The position numbers were made by a program, and so were the translations under genes. From NCBI GenBank assembly GCA_949825025.1, contig OX463785.1:18663971-18727970 (forward strand): 64,000 nt of DNA, in the 5' to 3' direction. This document shows, in pieces, positions 63,600 through 64,000 of the stretch. Positions within the stretch are counted from its first letter, which is position 1, and every line of letters starts with the position of its first letter. Source of the stretch: Siphlonurus alternatus (Eukaryota; Arthropoda; Insecta; Ephemeroptera; Siphlonuridae). Under the pieces are notes generated by a model. That model did no database searches. It saw only the letters and a list, made by a program, of their open reading frames with translations, and had not been told where the DNA came from.

Positions 63600-63955
63600 A
63601 GATGGGTGTTTCACTGCTTAAGAGCTAGTCATAAATCATCTACCGTGCACTTAACACGTCTGATTCGTAATCGGCTGGTCATGAGTTCGATTCCAGACGT
63701 TGCCAAACTTTTCCACATGGCGGTTGCTAAAGAATTCGTAACATACGGGAGATGATTGATGGCATCCTTCACTCATGGTTTCCTCAGTTACAACCAGGCA
63801 AATGCTGGGATGGATTACTATAGGCCATGTCCACCCCGGTTTGGAAGGCACCCACAAAAACCTTAGCATTGATCGCTGAGTCGGGTCTATGAAGTGTCGG
63901 GAATTTAAATGCAGTTACTTGTGACCAGTACTCAACAACAAGGTTTAATTAAAGA
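63600..63955 (+). repeat. tRNA-derived SINE
   Basis: The head at about 63640-63700 resembles a tRNA from the anticodon arm onward (CTGATTCGTAATCGG, anticodon position CGT) with a clear B box GAGTTCGATTCC. The body contains AACCAGGCAAATGCTGGGA and GGCCATGTCCACCCCGGTTT, also seen in fragments at 42830 and 46831. It ends A-rich near 63955. Confidence 0.7.
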
Positions 63956-64000
63956 AAACAACTTGTATCACTAGTATTATCATGAGTTAGAAATTTGTAG

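Noticed and set aside
63640..63700. Functional tRNA gene
   Set aside because: Only the anticodon arm and B box are tRNA-like; the acceptor stem does not pair and a SINE body follows.

Overview
This is an AT-rich window from an animal nuclear genome, most likely an arthropod (probably an insect). The reasons are split genes with GT-AG introns, AATAAA polyadenylation signals, 5S-rRNA- and tRNA-derived SINEs, many hairpin MITEs and long microsatellites. The lineage cannot be fixed from sequence alone.

The only protein-coding content is a head-to-tail cluster of secreted carboxylesterases (type-B carboxylesterase/lipase, alpha/beta hydrolase fold), all on the + strand. Gene 1 (975-3142) is the last four exons of a gene that starts left of the window. 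Two exon remnants of a decayed esterase lie at 7474-8411. Gene 2 (9448-32895) and gene 3 (33783-43298) each have 12 exons with identical intron phases. Both would encode 569 residues with signal peptide, HGGAW oxyanion loop, GESAG serine, Glu, His and paired cysteines. Gene 3 looks intact; its first intron has a GC donor.

The most striking feature is in gene 2. Its exon 8 is cut by a ~13.0-kb insertion (17178-30204) flanked by the 6-bp duplication GAGTTT. With one copy of the duplication removed, the two exon halves rejoin in frame to exactly the 93 nt of gene 3's exon 8. The element has 27-bp imperfect terminal inverted repeats and consists almost wholly of satellite DNA: ~30 forward units of a 125/148-bp repeat, 14 units of a 413-bp repeat, then ~12 units of the first repeat in reverse orientation. 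The terminal-repeat core (CGCTTTAA.GGGACA-like) recurs inside both satellites. This looks like a giant satellite-bearing foldback element and is the best candidate for an undescribed system here. A second, unrelated foldback element (14284-16292, ~675-bp arms) lies in intron 6 of the same gene.

From 43.3 kb to the right end I find no gene. That part holds AT-rich intergenic DNA with several MITE families, SINEs, GA/CT repeats and a ~72-copy pentanucleotide array. The exons are GC-richer than the surroundings and are nearly identical in patches between genes 2 and 3, although the introns have wholly diverged. This suggests exon-limited gene conversion or strong constraint.
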